Part shown: positions 22,241 to 34,791 of the stretch, piece after piece
Layout: the number at the start of each line of letters is the position of its first letter
How positions within the stretch are numbered: the stretch's first letter is position 1
DNA from: Gracilaria gracilis
Lineage: Eukaryota; Rhodophyta; Florideophyceae; Gracilariales; Gracilariaceae
DNA: 64,000 nucleotides
Direction: 5' to 3'
Assembly (NCBI GenBank): GCA_030374805.1
Contig: JARGSG010000189.1
Span: 558,001-622,000, forward strand
Made by a program: the position numbers and the translations under genes
The notes under the pieces: model-generated
The model's input: only the letters and a program-made list of their open reading frames with translations
Database searches by the model: none
What the model was told of the DNA's origin: nothing

Positions 22241-23801
22241 GTTTTTTTTTTCAATCAATTGCTTTTTATTTATAGTGTTCCCAATGTCCCATGAAGAGCA
22301 GCAGGGTAGCACTGTCAAGGTGTAAACTAACTTGGTCAATTACGAACCAACGCAATCATTCTTACTACTTATAGCACAGATTTACAGCTGTGCTTCTTCC
22401 AATACATCTAGTATTTCGGTCGCCTCCTGTCTCTCTCCAGGTGACCAATCTTCCATTCCGAGTAGTACCTTCAGTCTTCCGTACTTCCAGTACTCGTGTC
22501 CAAGTACATCACGTGCCTCCATTGGGTTCGCTGGGAACTCATTGAAGTACCATCGGATACCCATCATTCGGTGCGAAACTTTGCGCAACCGAAGAACGGG
22601 TGGGTATTTTCCATTTGCAGCACACGGGATTTTGCGAACGCGTCTTGCCGAGGCAAGTTTCCACTCCCCATCCCGTATTCTTCCTATTCCTTTTGTACAC
22701 ACATTATCAATTTCAGCTCGTAGTGCTGAAATTGAAGGATGTGCATTATACAGCGACAGCTGCCGATATGCCCGGTTCACCTTCAACTGTCGCGATCTGT
22801 GTTCCAATTCAAAGTTCAATGCCGTCTCAAGACACGATTGATAATGCCGTAGACGTTTGGAGGCGAGCACAATTCGTCGCAGAGCCGCAGACTCTAAACG
22901 ACAAAGTGCACGCATCATCGGCACCCGATATGTTCCAAACCGAGATGCCATTTTTCCAAGAATCAGTTTGAAAAACGTTGCTTCAAGCTTCACTATCGCC
23001 ATTTCCAAATGAGGCGTGAGCGGTACAAGATGCAACGCATATTCGTAAATCGACCTCACGAATGCGCGGTACAAACTCACACAGCTCCGCGTATCAAATC
23101 CATTCCGGTGCAGACCAGCACCGGTTAGGCTTCCCAATCGACGTTTACCATTTTGTACGCGTTCCATGTGCTTGTCGGTTGTTACTCCATTGGTGTTTGG
23201 AGACACCCCCAGATATACTGCACTACGTACCACGCTCAGCTTATCACCAGCAAGTGTGAATATTGCAGAGTGATTTTGGTCTGCAGGCAATTGCAGTACC
23301 ATCGACTTGCCGTTTGCAGTGTTCCACGGCATTTGCATTTCTTTGCCCCAACTACTGCATATGTCTAGCAGTTGTTGCAGCCCGCTATCTGTCTTCGCCA
23401 TCAGAATCACATCGTCGGCAAATGCACTTGCATCTCGATCCGACACATGATATGGCACCTCCTGCACTCGATATAGCATGGAATCAATATACATGTTGAA
23501 CAATGTACAGCTGAATGGGTCACCTTGAGGCACTCCAAGAGTCATTTGTACTTGTTCATCTTTCCAATTTCCATTTATGAAAGCGTTGACTGGTTGCAGC
23601 AGCAAAGTAGTCATTGCCGCATGCTTCGCTTGCAACCTTGATGCGCACACTTGCGACAATAGTTTTCGGTTAACTTTGTCGTACGCCTTCGTTAGATCCA
23701 GTACTCCCACACGCGAGTGGCCGTTTTTGATGATGTTACTCACCTCCACAATCGAATGTTCTGTTCCATTGTACTTTGAGAACCCATACTGGTTACAGGA
23801 C
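22241..23801 (-). mobile_element. 5'-truncated LINE copy L4
   Basis: Minus strand: starts inside RT at NQYGFSKYNGTE, keeps LDLTKAYDKVN, VPQGDPFS and FADDVILMAK, ends with the standard 3'UTR and a poly(A) tail (T run 22241-22250). The frame is open to the TAA near 22382. The 5' end is joined in frame to copia-B (-). Confidence 0.92.
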
Positions 23802-24187
23802 ACTGGACCACCGCTCATCATGAACAGATATCGACTGGTAGACTTGCGGTTGGCAACATCGCCTGCCCAGTCAGAGTCCACATAGCCGTGCAGTTCCAGA
23901 TCAGTAGTAGAGCCGTAGGTGAGTCCAAAGAAGCAAGTACCGTTGAGATAGCGAAGCACACGTTTAACTGTCTTCCAGTGAGTCTCTCCAGGTTTCTCCA
24001 CATACTTTGCAAGTTCGGACACTGCGTATGAGATATCTGGACGAGTTCCCACAGACAAATACATAAGACTGCCAATCGCCTGACGATACGGAACCTCCGT
24101 GAGTACGTCCTCAACAACAGACAAGTCCACACCGGATTCCGTCGGAGTGTCAACTGGCTTAGACTGATGCATGCCGAAACGTCCCAA
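22382..24187 (-). CDS. In-frame copia RNase H / LINE RT fusion ORF
   Basis: A 601-codon frame on the minus strand that begins in copia-B pol (MGRFGMHQSK, about 128 residues through SDWAGDVANRK to MMSGGPVS) and passes without a break at 23802 into LINE RT residues from NQYGFSK to the natural ORF2 end EEAQL. It thus has the N-terminal half of a copia RNase H, lacking the later active-site residues, and a LINE RT without its N-terminal fingers. Upstream, copia-B frames at 24200-24916 are separated from it by a stop, so a promoter for it is not evident. It is most likely a by-product of the junction; whether it is expressed cannot be told. Confidence 0.6.
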   Translation of the reverse strand: MGRFGMHQSKPVDTPTESGVDLSVVEDVLTEVPYRQAIGSLMYLSVGTRPDISYAVSELAKYVEKPGETHWKTVKRVLRYLNGTCFFGLTYGSTTDLELHGYVDSDWAGDVANRKSTSRYLFMMSGGPVSCNQYGFSKYNGTEHSIVEVSNIIKNGHSRVGVLDLTKAYDKVNRKLLSQVCASRLQAKHAAMTTLLLQPVNAFINGNWKDEQVQMTLGVPQGDPFSCTLFNMYIDSMLYRVQEVPYHVSDRDASAFADDVILMAKTDSGLQQLLDICSSWGKEMQMPWNTANGKSMVLQLPADQNHSAIFTLAGDKLSVVRSAVYLGVSPNTNGVTTDKHMERVQNGKRRLGSLTGAGLHRNGFDTRSCVSLYRAFVRSIYEYALHLVPLTPHLEMAIVKLEATFFKLILGKMASRFGTYRVPMMRALCRLESAALRRIVLASKRLRHYQSCLETALNFELEHRSRQLKVNRAYRQLSLYNAHPSISALRAEIDNVCTKGIGRIRDGEWKLASARRVRKIPCAANGKYPPVLRLRKVSHRMMGIRWYFNEFPANPMEARDVLGHEYWKYGRLKVLLGMEDWSPGERQEATEILDVLEEAQL

Positions 24188-25345
24188 GACCTTTTGCGTC
24201 TACGCAGACTGAGTCAGGTACAGCTGTCGCTTAGCTCGATCACGGTGGATCTCGAATCCGAGAACCATACGAGCTTCCTCGAGGTCTTTCATGCGGAACC
24301 GAGTTGACAGCTCTGCATTTACGCGATTCATGGTCTCCATGCTCGGACTTGCTATCAGCAGGTCATCCACGTATAGAGCAATGATAACCACAAATCCCAG
24401 TATTATCCCGGTGTACACACACTCATCTGCGTCATTCGGCTTCAACTCCATCTCATCAACAAGGAACGTGTATATCTTTGCATGCCACTGCCTTGATGCC
24501 TGTCTAAGCCCATAGATGGCTTTCTTCAAACGACACACCAAGTCTTCGTTCCCTTGCTGTATGAAACCTTTTGGCCGCTCCACATACACTGTCTTCTCCA
24601 GGTCGCCGTTCAAAAACGCAGTCTTCACATCCATCTGGTGCAAATGAAAGTCTCGCACAGCTGCAATCGACAGAATCATCCTGATCGAAGTGAACTTCAC
24701 CACTGGGGCATAAGTCTCTGAGAAGGCCACTCCTTCAATCTGTAGGAATCCTCTAGCAACCATACGAGCCTTGTACCTCACAGTTGGTTCACCAGATGGT
24801 GCAGCTTCATATTTCTGAACGTACACCCACTTGGACGAAATCACGTTGCTGTCTGCTGGCCTAGGCACTAGATCCCATGTGTCATGCTCTATCAGTGACT
24901 GGTACTCGCTCTTCATTGCCTTTTTTCATGCTTCGGAATCAGGACTTGACACAGCTTCACTATAGGAAGAAGGAGTGTCATCACTGGCTGTCAGAAGAGC
25001 AGTTCCACCCCACCAACGCGTTGGCTTCTTATGCTCACGTGTGGATCTACGAACAGGCTGCGTCTCTTGCCCTTCAGGCTCCACATGTGGAACTGATGGG
25101 GAACCATCACTCGTACTCGCAGACGCATCATGGACATCAGGCGCAGGTGCAGAAGGTTCATCTTCACTGGGGTGACTGGATGTGTCAGAGTTGGAGGTGT
25201 CATCTGGACTAGACATGTCACTCAACTCCATGTCAGCATAGTCCTCTTCCTCACAGTTCTCATTCTCTTCTAAGCCCGAAGACTCGTCAAACCTCACATC
25301 TCTTGACACAATCACCTTTCTCTTCTTACCATCCCACAACTTGTA
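23802..25345 (-). pseudogene. copia-B pol fragment inside the LINE block
   Basis: Minus strand from the integrase end (GYKLWDGKKRKVIVSRD) through the acidic linker (DYADMELSDMSSPDD), RT (YAPVVKF, HQMDVKTAFLNG near 24640, LYVDDLLIAS near 24370) to the first half of RNase H. Breaks are one frameshift near 24925 and a stop near 24200. It has no LTR at either side and is bounded by L5 poly(A) (25346) and the L4 5' end (23801). Since it has no insertion it serves as reference for the empty TRIM site (near 24230). Confidence 0.9.
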
Positions 25346-28300
25346 CCCGTTTTTCTTTTTTTTTCAATCAATTGCTTTTTATTTATAGTGTTCCCAATGT
25401 CCCATGAAGAGCAGCAGGGTAACACTGTCAAGGTGTAAACTAACTTGGTCAATTACGAACCAACGCAATCATTCTTACTACTTATAGCACAGATTTACAA
25501 CTGTGCTTCTTCCAATACATCTAGTATTTCGGTCGCCTCCTGTCTCTCTCCATGTGACCAATCTTCCATTCCGAGTAGTACCTTCAGTCTTCCGTACTTC
25601 CAGTACTCGTGCCCAAGTACATCACGTGCCTCCATTGGGTTCGCTGGGAACTCATTGAAGTACCATCGGATACCCATCATTCGGTGCGAAACTTTGCGCA
25701 ACCGAAGAACGGGTGGGTATTTTCCATTCGCAGCACACGGGATTTTGCGAACGCGTCTTGCCGAGGCAAGTTTCCACTCCGCATCCCGTATTCTTCCTAT
25801 TCCTTTTGTACACACATTATCAATTTCAGCTCGTAGTGCTGAAATTGAAGGATGTGCATTATACAGCGACAGCTGCCGACATGCCCGGTTCACCTTCAAC
25901 TGTCGCGATCTGTGTTCCAATTCAAGGTTCAATGCCGTCTCACGACACGATTGATAATGCCGTAGACGTTTGGAGGCGAGCACAATTCGTCGCAGAGCCG
26001 CAGACTCTAAACGACAAAGTGCACGCATCATCGGCACCCGATATGTTCCAAACCGAGATGCCATTTTTCCAAGAATCAGTTTGAAGAACGTTGCTTCAAG
26101 CTTCACTATCGCCATTTCCAAATGAGGCGTGAGCGGTACAAGATGCAACGCATATTCGTAAATCGACCTCACGAATGCGCGGGTACAAACTCACACAGCT
26201 GCGCGTATCAAATCCATTCCGGTGCAGACCAGCACCGGCTAGGCTTCCCAATCGACGTTGAGCATTTTGTACGCGTTCCATGTGCTTGTCGGTTGTTACT
26301 CCATTGGTGTTTAGAGACACCCCCAGATATACTGCACTACGTCCCACGCTCAGCTTATCACCCAGCCTAGTGTGAATAGTGCAGACTGATTTTGGTCTGC
26401 AGGCAGTTGCAGTACTATCGACTTGCCGTTTGCAGTGTTCCACGGCATTTGCATTTCGTTGCCCCAACTACTGCATATGTCTAGCAGTAGTTGCTGCCCG
26501 CTATCAGTCTTCGCCATCAGAATCAACATCGTCGGCAAATGCACTTACACCTCGATCCGACACATGATATGGCACCTCCTGCACTCGATATAGCATGGAA
26601 TCAATATACATGTTGAACAATGTACAGCTGAATGGGTCACCTTGAGGCACTCCAAGAGTCATTTGTACTTGTTCATCTTTCCAATTTCCATTTATGAAAG
26701 CGTTGACTGGTTGCAGCAGCAAAGTAGTCATTGCCGCATGCTTCGGTTGTAGCCTGGATGCGCACACTTGCGACAATAGTTTTCGGTTAACTTTGTCGTA
26801 CGCCTTCGTTAGATCCAGTACTGCCACACGCGAGTGGCCGTTTGTGATGATGTTACTCACCTCCACAATCGACTGTTCTGTTCCATTGTACTTTGAGAAC
26901 CCATACTGGTACTCATGAAACTCGATATAGTTCATCACGATCGAGTTTAATGCAGCCGAAATTGCTTTGCGCAAGTGCGACAGAATAGAGATCGGTCGGT
27001 AGTTGGATGGTACCGAGATGTCGCCTTTCTTGTATATGGGCGATATACGTGTCTGCCGCAACGTTGATGGTAGATATGCCAACTTGCCACACGCTCGCCA
27101 CAGCTGAGAAGCGTGGAAGCGCACAGAGTTGGACTCACCTGTAGCATTTCCGATGCCACGTTATCGCGCCCAATCGATCTTCCTTCTTTGCATCCTTGAT
27201 CGATTTTTCCAATGCAATCCGGAACGAGTTCGGACATCAAATGTGACTGCTTTCACCCCACATTCGGGTGGCTGGTACTCGGCAATAAACTCAGCGTAGT
27301 CCTGTGGGTCTAATGGATTTCCACGTTCCAGTGCCCGTGCGCTATGCTGAGATCGTAATTTCATCACCGAGTTGATTCGATTCACTGTTTGAGATGCTGT
27401 TTCGTCCTCGGCGGTATCAAGAAATTCGTCCAACAGTTGTCTCTTCTTTGCTCGACAACGACGTTTAATGAATCGGTCAATCACCTTGTACACATTCCAC
27501 ATTTGAATGTTGCTACTTCGTTTCCACCGTTTGTAATATGTAGATCGCACACGACTCAACTGGTCAAGACTAGAATCCCAGAAGAAGCGATAGCGGTCAG
27601 GACGCATTGATACGGAAGGGATCCAGGGGCTACTGATTGTGTCCACGAGTTGGCAACATGCATCCTCCAGATCCTCTTCTGAGGTTGCGTGGTCAAAACG
27701 AGAAGCCACATTAGGCAAATTGGCTTTGAAATATGTCTGAGCGTCTTCGATTCTGTCCACGCATTTGAGTTGCGCCTCGAAATCTTCGGTTTTCGAGGTG
27801 AGAATTGAGTTGTCATCCAGTCAATGTCGGCAACAACCATGTTGTGATCCGAGACTGCATCCCACGATCCACTGGTTGTTGCCACATTTCGAACAGACAC
27901 TCGCTTCGAGATGAAGAAATCCACTACACTCGAACCATTTGTGGTGCGAAACGTTGGCGTCAACTCGGATGGAGCCCTCAGCAAGAGGTCCCATTTGCGG
28001 ATCCACGCTCGGAGGCGGCGACCATGCCTGTTGGTTCGTTGATCCCAGTCGTCATGGCGGGCATTCCAATCCCCAGCCAGTAACGTCGGACCCCGGATCA
28101 AAGACTTCAATCGCTCCAGGAATCCCTTTATGTCCTCATCTGAAGCGCTCGGACTAAGATATACTCCTATCACATTGAGATCTGGGCGAACTCTCAGTGC
28201 CAGGATTTGGTATGCTGCGGTGCCGTACTTGCCCACGACCTTCGTACAGAAGCGCTGATGATGGAAAATCGTGATCCCACCTCTCGGCGCACGACTCGTA

Positions 28301-28362
28301 TACTCCGCTTCCAGCGCCACACTCACATGTGGCAATGCCAACGACACCTCATCGGAGGGACT
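25346..28362 (-). mobile_element. 5'-truncated LINE copy L5
   Basis: Minus strand: starts in the endonuclease at RPSDEV (junction TCCCTCCGATGAGG to the L6 tail), runs through endonuclease and RT and ends at the poly(A) at 25346-25362. ORF2 is broken by several one- or two-base indels, for example near 26181, 26365, 26457, 26526, 27110 and 27235, and a small change near 27790. The RT motifs remain recognisable. Confidence 0.92.
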
Positions 28363-31300
28363 TTTTTTTTTTTTCAATCAATTGCTTTTTATTTATAGTG
28401 TTCCCAATGTCCCATGAAGAGCAGCAGGGTAACACTGTCAAGGTGTAAACTAACTTGGTCAATTACGAACCAACGCAATCATTCTTACTACTTATAGCAC
28501 AGATTTACAACTGTGCTTCTTCCAATACCTCTAGTATTTCGGTCGCCTCCTGTCTCTCTCCAGGTGACCAATCTTCCATTCCGAGTAGTACCTTCAGTCT
28601 TCCGTACTTCCAGTACTCGTGCCCAAGTACATCACGTGCCTCCATTGGGTTCGCTGGGAACTCATTGAAGTACCATCGGATACCCATCATTCGGTGCGAA
28701 ACTTTGCGCAACCGAAGAACGGGTGGGTATTTTCCATTCGCAGCACACGGGATTTTGCGAACGCGTCTTGCCGAGGCAAGTTTCCACTCCGCATCCCGTA
28801 TTCTTCCTATTCCTTTTGTACACACATTATCAATTTCAGCTCGTAGTGCTGAAATTGAAGGATGTGCATTATACAGCGACAGCTGCCGACATGCCCGGTT
28901 CACCTTCAACTGTCGCGATCTGTGTTCCAATTCAAAGTTCAATGCCGTCTCACGACACGATTGATCATGCCGTAGACGTTTGGAGGCGAGCACAATTCGT
29001 CGCAGAGCCGCAGACTCTAAACGACAAAGTGCACGCATCATCGGCACCCGATATGTTCCAAACCGAGATGCCATTTTTCCAAGAATCAGTTTGAAGAACG
29101 TTGCTTCAAGCTTCACTATCGCCATTTCCAAATGAGGCGTGAGCGGTACAAGATGCAACGCATATTCGTAAATCGACCTCACGAATGCGCGGTACAAACT
29201 CACACAGCTGCGCGTATCAAATCCATTCCGGTGCAGACCAGCACCGGCTAGGCTTCCCAATCGACGTTGAGCATTTTGTACGCGTTCCATGTGCTTGTCG
29301 GCTGTTACTCCATTGGTGGTTAGAGACACCCCCAGATATACTGCACTACGTACACGCTCAGCTTATCACCAGCAAGTGTGAATATTGCAGACTGATTTTG
29401 GTCTGCAGGCAGTTGCAGTACTATCGACTTGCCGTTTGCAGTGTTCCACGGGCATTTGCATTTCTTTGCCCCAACTACTGCATATGTCTAGCAGTAGTTG
29501 CAGCCCGCTATCAGTCTTCGCCATCAGAATCACATCGTCGGCAAATGCACTTGCACCTCGATCCGACACATGATATGGCACCTCCTGCACTCGATATAGC
29601 ATGGAATCAATATACATGTTGAACAATGTACAGCTGAATGGGTCACCTTGAGGCACTCCAAGAGTCATTTGTACTTGTTCATCTTTCCAATTTCCATTTA
29701 TGAAAGCGTTGACTGGTTGCAGCAGCAAAGTAGTCATTGCCGCATGCTTCGGTTGTAGCCTGGATGCGCACACTTGCGACAATAGTTTTCGGTTAACTTT
29801 GTCGTACGCCTTCGTTAGATCCAGTACTGCCACACGCGAGTGGCCGTTTGTGATGATGTTACTCACCTCCACAATCGACTGTTCTGTTCCATTGTACTTT
29901 GAGAACCCATACTGGTACTCATGAAACTCGATATAGTTCATCACGATCGAGTTTAATGCAGCCGAAATTGCTTTGCGCAAGTGCGACAGAATGGAGATCG
30001 GTCGGTAGTTGGATGGTACCCGAGATGTCGCCTTTCTTGTATATGGGCGATATACGTGTCTGCCGCAACGTTGATGGTAGATATGCCAACTTGCCACACG
30101 CTCGCCACAGCTTGAGAAGCGTGGAAGCGCACAAAGTTGGACTCACCTGTAGCATTTCCGATGCCACGTTATCGCGCCCCCTCGATCTTCCCTTCTTTGC
30201 ATCCTTGATCGATTTTTCCAATGCAATCCGGAACGAGTTCGGAACATCAAATGTGACTGCTTTCACCCCACATTCGGGTGGCTGGTACTCGGCAATAAAC
30301 TCAGCGTAGTCCTGTGGGTCTAATGGATTTCCACGTTCCAGTGCCCGTGCGCTATGCTGAGATCGTAATTTCATCACCGAGTTGATTCGATTCACTGTTT
30401 GAGATGCTGTTTCGTCCTCGGCGGTATCAAGAAATTCGTCCAACAGTTGTCTCTTCTTTGCTCGACAACGACGTTTAATGAATCGGTCAATCACCTTGTA
30501 CACATTCCACATTTGAATGTTGCTACTTCGTTTCCACCGTTTGTAATATGTAGATCGCACACGACTCAACTGGTCAAGACTAGAATCCCAGAAGAAGCGA
30601 TAGCGGTCAGGACGCATTGATACGGAAGTGATCCAGGGGCTACTGATTGTGTCCACGAGTTGGCAACATGCATCCTCCAGATCCTCTTCTGAGGTTGCGT
30701 GGTCAAAACGAGAAGCCACATTAGGCAAATTGGCTTTGTAATATGTCTGAGCGTCTTCGATTCTGTCCACGCATTTGAGTTGCGCCCCTCGAAATCTTCG
30801 GTTTTCGAGGTGAGAATTGAGTTGTCATCCAGTCAATGTCGGCAACAACCATGTTGTGATCCGAGACTGCATCCCACGATCCACTGGTTGTTGCCACATT
30901 TCGAACAGACACTCGCTTCGAGATGAAGAAATCCACTACACTCGAACCATTTGTGGTGCGAAACGTTGGCGTCAACTCGGATGGAGCCCTCAGCAAGAGG
31001 TCCCATTTGCGGATCCACGCTCGGAGGCGGCGACCATGCCTGTTGGTTCGTTGATCCCAGTCGTCATGGCGGGCATTCCAATCCCCAGACAGTAACGTCG
31101 GACCCCGGATCAAAGACTTCAATCGCTCCAAGAATCCCTTTATGTCCTCATCTGAAGCGCTCGGACTAAGATATACTCCTATCACATTGAGATCTGGGCG
31201 AACTCTCAGTGCCAGGATTTGGTATGCTGCGGTGCCGTACTTGCCCACGACCTTCGTACAGAAGCGCTGATGATGGAAAATCGTGATCCCACCTCTCGGC

Positions 31301-31379
31301 GCACGACTCCTATACTCCGCTTCCAGCGCCACACTCACATGTGGCAATGCCAACGACACCTCATCGGAGGGACGTTGCC
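28363..31379 (-). mobile_element. 5'-truncated LINE copy L6
   Basis: Same structure and almost the same 5' truncation point as L5 (ATGGCAACGTCCC, nine bases upstream). T-run of the tail at 28363-28374. ORF2 is split by indels near 29352, 29452, 30020 and 30785. Tail abuts the L5 5' end directly. Confidence 0.92.
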
Positions 31380-33496
31380 ATTTTTTTTTTCAATCAATTG
31401 CTTTTTATTTATAGTGTTCCCAATGTCCCATGAAGAGCAGCAGGGTAACACTGTCAAGGTGTAAACTAACTTGGTCAATTACGAACCAACGCAATCATTC
31501 TTACTACTTATAGCACAGATTTACAACTGTGCTTCTTCCAATACATCTAGTATTTCGGTCGCCTCCTGTCTCTCTCCATGTGACCAATCTTCCATTCCGA
31601 GTAGTACCTTCAGTCTTCCGTACTTCCAGTACTCGTGCCCAAGTACATCACGTGCCTCCATTGGGTTCGCTGGGAACTCATTGAAGTACCATCGGATACC
31701 CATCATTCGGTGCGAAACTTTGCGCAACCGAAGAACGGGTGGGTATTTTCCATTCGCAGCACACGGGATTTTGCGAACGCGTCTTGCCGAGGCAAGTTTC
31801 CACTCCGCATCCCGTATTCTTCCTATTCCTTTTGTACACACATTATCAATTTCAGCTCGTAGTGCTGAAATTGAAGGATGTGCATTATACAGCGACAGCT
31901 GCCGACATGCCCGGTTCACCTCCAACTGTCGCGATCTGTGTTCCAATTCAAGGTTCAATGCCGTCTCACGACACGATTGATAATGCCGTAGACGTTTGGA
32001 GGCGAGCACAATTCGTCGCAGAGCCGCAGACTCTAAACGACAAAGTGCACGCATCATCGGCACCCGATATGTTCCAAACCGAGATGCCATTTTTCCAAGA
32101 ATCAGTTTGAAGAACGTTGCTTCAAGCTTCACTATCGCCATTTCCAAATGAGGCGTGAGCGGTACAAGATGCAACGCATATTCGTAAATCGACCTCACGA
32201 ATGCGCGGTACAAACTCACACAGCTGCGCGTATCAAATCCATTCCGGTGCAGACCAGCACCGGCTAGGCTTCCCAATCGACGTTGAGCATTTTGTACGCG
32301 TTCCATGTGCTTGTCGGTTGTTACTCCATTGGTGTTTAGAGACACCCCCAGATATACTGCACTACGTACCACGCTCAGCTTATCACCAGCAAGTGTGAAT
32401 ATTGCAGACTGATTTTGGTCTGCAGGCAGTTGCAGTACTATCGACTTGCCGTTTGCAGTGTTCCACGGCATTTGCATTTCTTTGCCCCAACTACTGCATA
32501 TGTCTAGCAGTAGTTGCAGCCCGCTATCAGTCTTCGCCATCAGAATCACATCGTCGGCAAATGCACTTGCACCTCGATCCGACACATGATATGGCACCTC
32601 CTGCACTCGATATAGCATGGAATCAATATACATGTTGAACAATGTACAGCTGAATGGGTCACCTTGAGGCACTCCAAGAGTCATTTGTACTTGTTCATCT
32701 TTCCAATTTCCATTTATGAAAGCGTTGACTGGTTGCAGCAGCAAAGTAGTCATTGCCGCATGCTTCGGTTGTAGCCTGGATGCGCACACTTGCGACAATA
32801 GTTTTCGGTTAACTTTGTCGTACGCCTTCGTTAGATCCAGTACTGCCACACGCGAGTGGCCGTTTGTGATGATGTTACTCACCTCCACAATCGACTGTTC
32901 TGTTCCATTGTACTTTGAGAACCCATACTGGTACTCATGAAACTCGATATAGTTCATCACGATCGAGTTTAATGCAGCCGAAATTGCTTTGCGCAAGTGC
33001 GACAGAATGGAGATCGGTCGGTAGTTGGATGGTACCGAGATGTCGCCTTTCTTGTATATGGGCGATATACGTGTCTGCCGCAACGTTGATGGTAGATATG
33101 CCAACTTGCCACACGCTCGCCACAGCTTGAGAAGCGTGGAAGCGCACAAAGTTGGACTCACCTGTAGCATTTCCGATGCCACGTTATCGCGCCCCCTCGA
33201 TCTTCCCTTCTTTGCATCCTTGATCGATTTTTCCAATGCAATCCGGAACGAGTTCGGAACATCAAATGTGACTGCTTTCACCCCACATTCGGGTGGCTGG
33301 TACTCGGCAATAAACTCAGCGTAGTCCTGTGGTTCTAATGGATTTCCACGTTCCAGTGCCCGTGCGCTATGCTGAGATCGTAATTTCATCACCGAGTTGA
33401 TTCGATTCACTGTTTGAGATGCTGTTTCGTCCTCGGCGGTATCAAGAAATTCGTCCAACAGTTGTCTCTTCTTTGCTCGACAACGACGTTTAATGA
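31380..33496 (-). mobile_element. 5'-truncated LINE copy L7 with open RT frame
   Basis: Minus strand from RFIKRRCRAKKRQ to the ORF2 stop, 3'UTR and tail (T run 31380-31390). The LINE part (31521-33496) is one open frame of about 658 codons with all RT motifs including FADDVILMAK. The endonuclease is missing. The 5' end joins copia-B protease sequence that lies in the opposite orientation. Confidence 0.92.
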
Positions 33497-33746
33497 ATCT
33501 GTCTACTAGAGTCTGTGGGTCGCGGTAGTGTGGAGCTTGATCTGACTGTGGAAGGCGCCAAACGTAAGTGCAAACTGAAACAGGTGGTGCACGTGCCATC
33601 CTTACGGTACCACCTGCTTTCAGTGTCGGCGATCTGTGATCTGGGGTGCAAGGTAATGTTTGAAAGAGAGAAGGTATGTGTTTACAAAGGGTCGAAAGTG
33701 GTTGCCTCCGGGTGCCGTTTCAAAGGCTAGTACTACGTTCGCACTG
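33497..33746 (+). pseudogene. copia-B protease-region fragment
   Basis: Encodes GRGSVELDLTVEG, VVHVPSLRYHLLSVSAICDLGCKVMFERE and SKVVASG, the segment after the protease active site and before the GAG-pre-integrase domain; the same residues occur at 57804-57700 (-). The natural CTG after FKG is TAG here. It is interrupted at 33746 by an LTR-B insert with CACTG duplication and resumes at 34792. Confidence 0.85.
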
Positions 33747-34791
33747 TGTTGGATGTCATGCTGTCACTGACATCAAGCTGTTCACAGGTAACAAGTCTAG
33801 AATGGTACCTTGGTATGTAAAATTATGACTGATGTCGTTCTTTACGTTCCACTGTGTTAGATGGTGGAAGAGCCACCATTGGATGAACGTGTCAGATGTG
33901 GTGCTGTGTCGAATATCAAGGTGTTCAGATGGGTTCGTACAGACAGACTGTACACCAGGACACGTTGTCTAGAGCGAGGTGTACAGTGTGCACATGTAGC
34001 AATGTGGATACTTGGTACATGGGGCATGAGTGTTGACACTGTTGAGTGGTTACCATCATGTTCGGGTAGTGCTGTATGTTGGATGTTGACTTAGTGCTGT
34101 CACTGAAACCAAAAGTGCAGGGGAGCATGGGCTGTATTGGAGGGTGCTGCTGGAAAAGCGCATATGCGCATTTGTGCAAACTCAACGTGAAACTGGCTTC
34201 TGATTGGCTACTGCAAATGTGCACATGCAACGTGGTGTGTACAAGTGTTATGGCACTACTGGGTTGTTCTGGGCTACACGTGTGTAGCTAGCACGGATGG
34301 TATGCTGCACAGTATGCACAGTTATGTGCGTGGACATGTTGAACACATTGATTCAACTTGGTGCGCTATGGTGATGAGTCAGGTACAGTCATGAGGATTA
34401 CACGAACACTGTGGTAACATGTTGTGGGAACTTATGGCATTGAGTGAATTTGTGGTTACGTGGTACTTGGTGAGATGGAGCATACACATATTGGTGTGGT
34501 GTACGGATTACAGTGTATTGGCACGATGTGAATTTGTGCATGGTGATCGTTATGTGTAGGCACGTAACTTGTTGAGTAGGCACGTAACTTGTTGTGCACT
34601 GTTGTGCACTGTTGTGCCTTGTTAGTTGTAAGCTGTCATGAATTGTGGCAGTGTTACCATGTTATGTTAGATGATGATTGGTAGTATTGAGTGTCCCCGC
34701 TTGGTGGCTTAGGTTTTACTCCGAGTGGAAGAGAGCCGGCGAACTTCCCTTGTATCCTTTCAACTTTCCCTTCCAGCTATAACCTCCATCA
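33747..34791 (+). repeat. LTR-B insert (solo LTR with a 330-bp extension)
   Basis: 1045 bp between CACTG at 33742-33746 and 34792-34796, in a copia-B coding sequence that is continuous without it. Bases 34077-34791 are a 715-bp version of the copia-B LTR, from TGTTGGATGTTGAC to CTCCATCA. The first 330 bp (33747-34076) also start like the LTR (TGTTGGATGTCATGCTGTCACTGA) but then differ from anything else here. No ORF. Most likely a solo LTR with an internal rearrangement, or two partial LTRs. Confidence 0.8.

Noticed and set aside
33497..33599. N-terminal extension of the L7 frame into copia-B antisense sequence
   Set aside because: Reads the wrong strand of copia-B protease; a chance opening at the junction.
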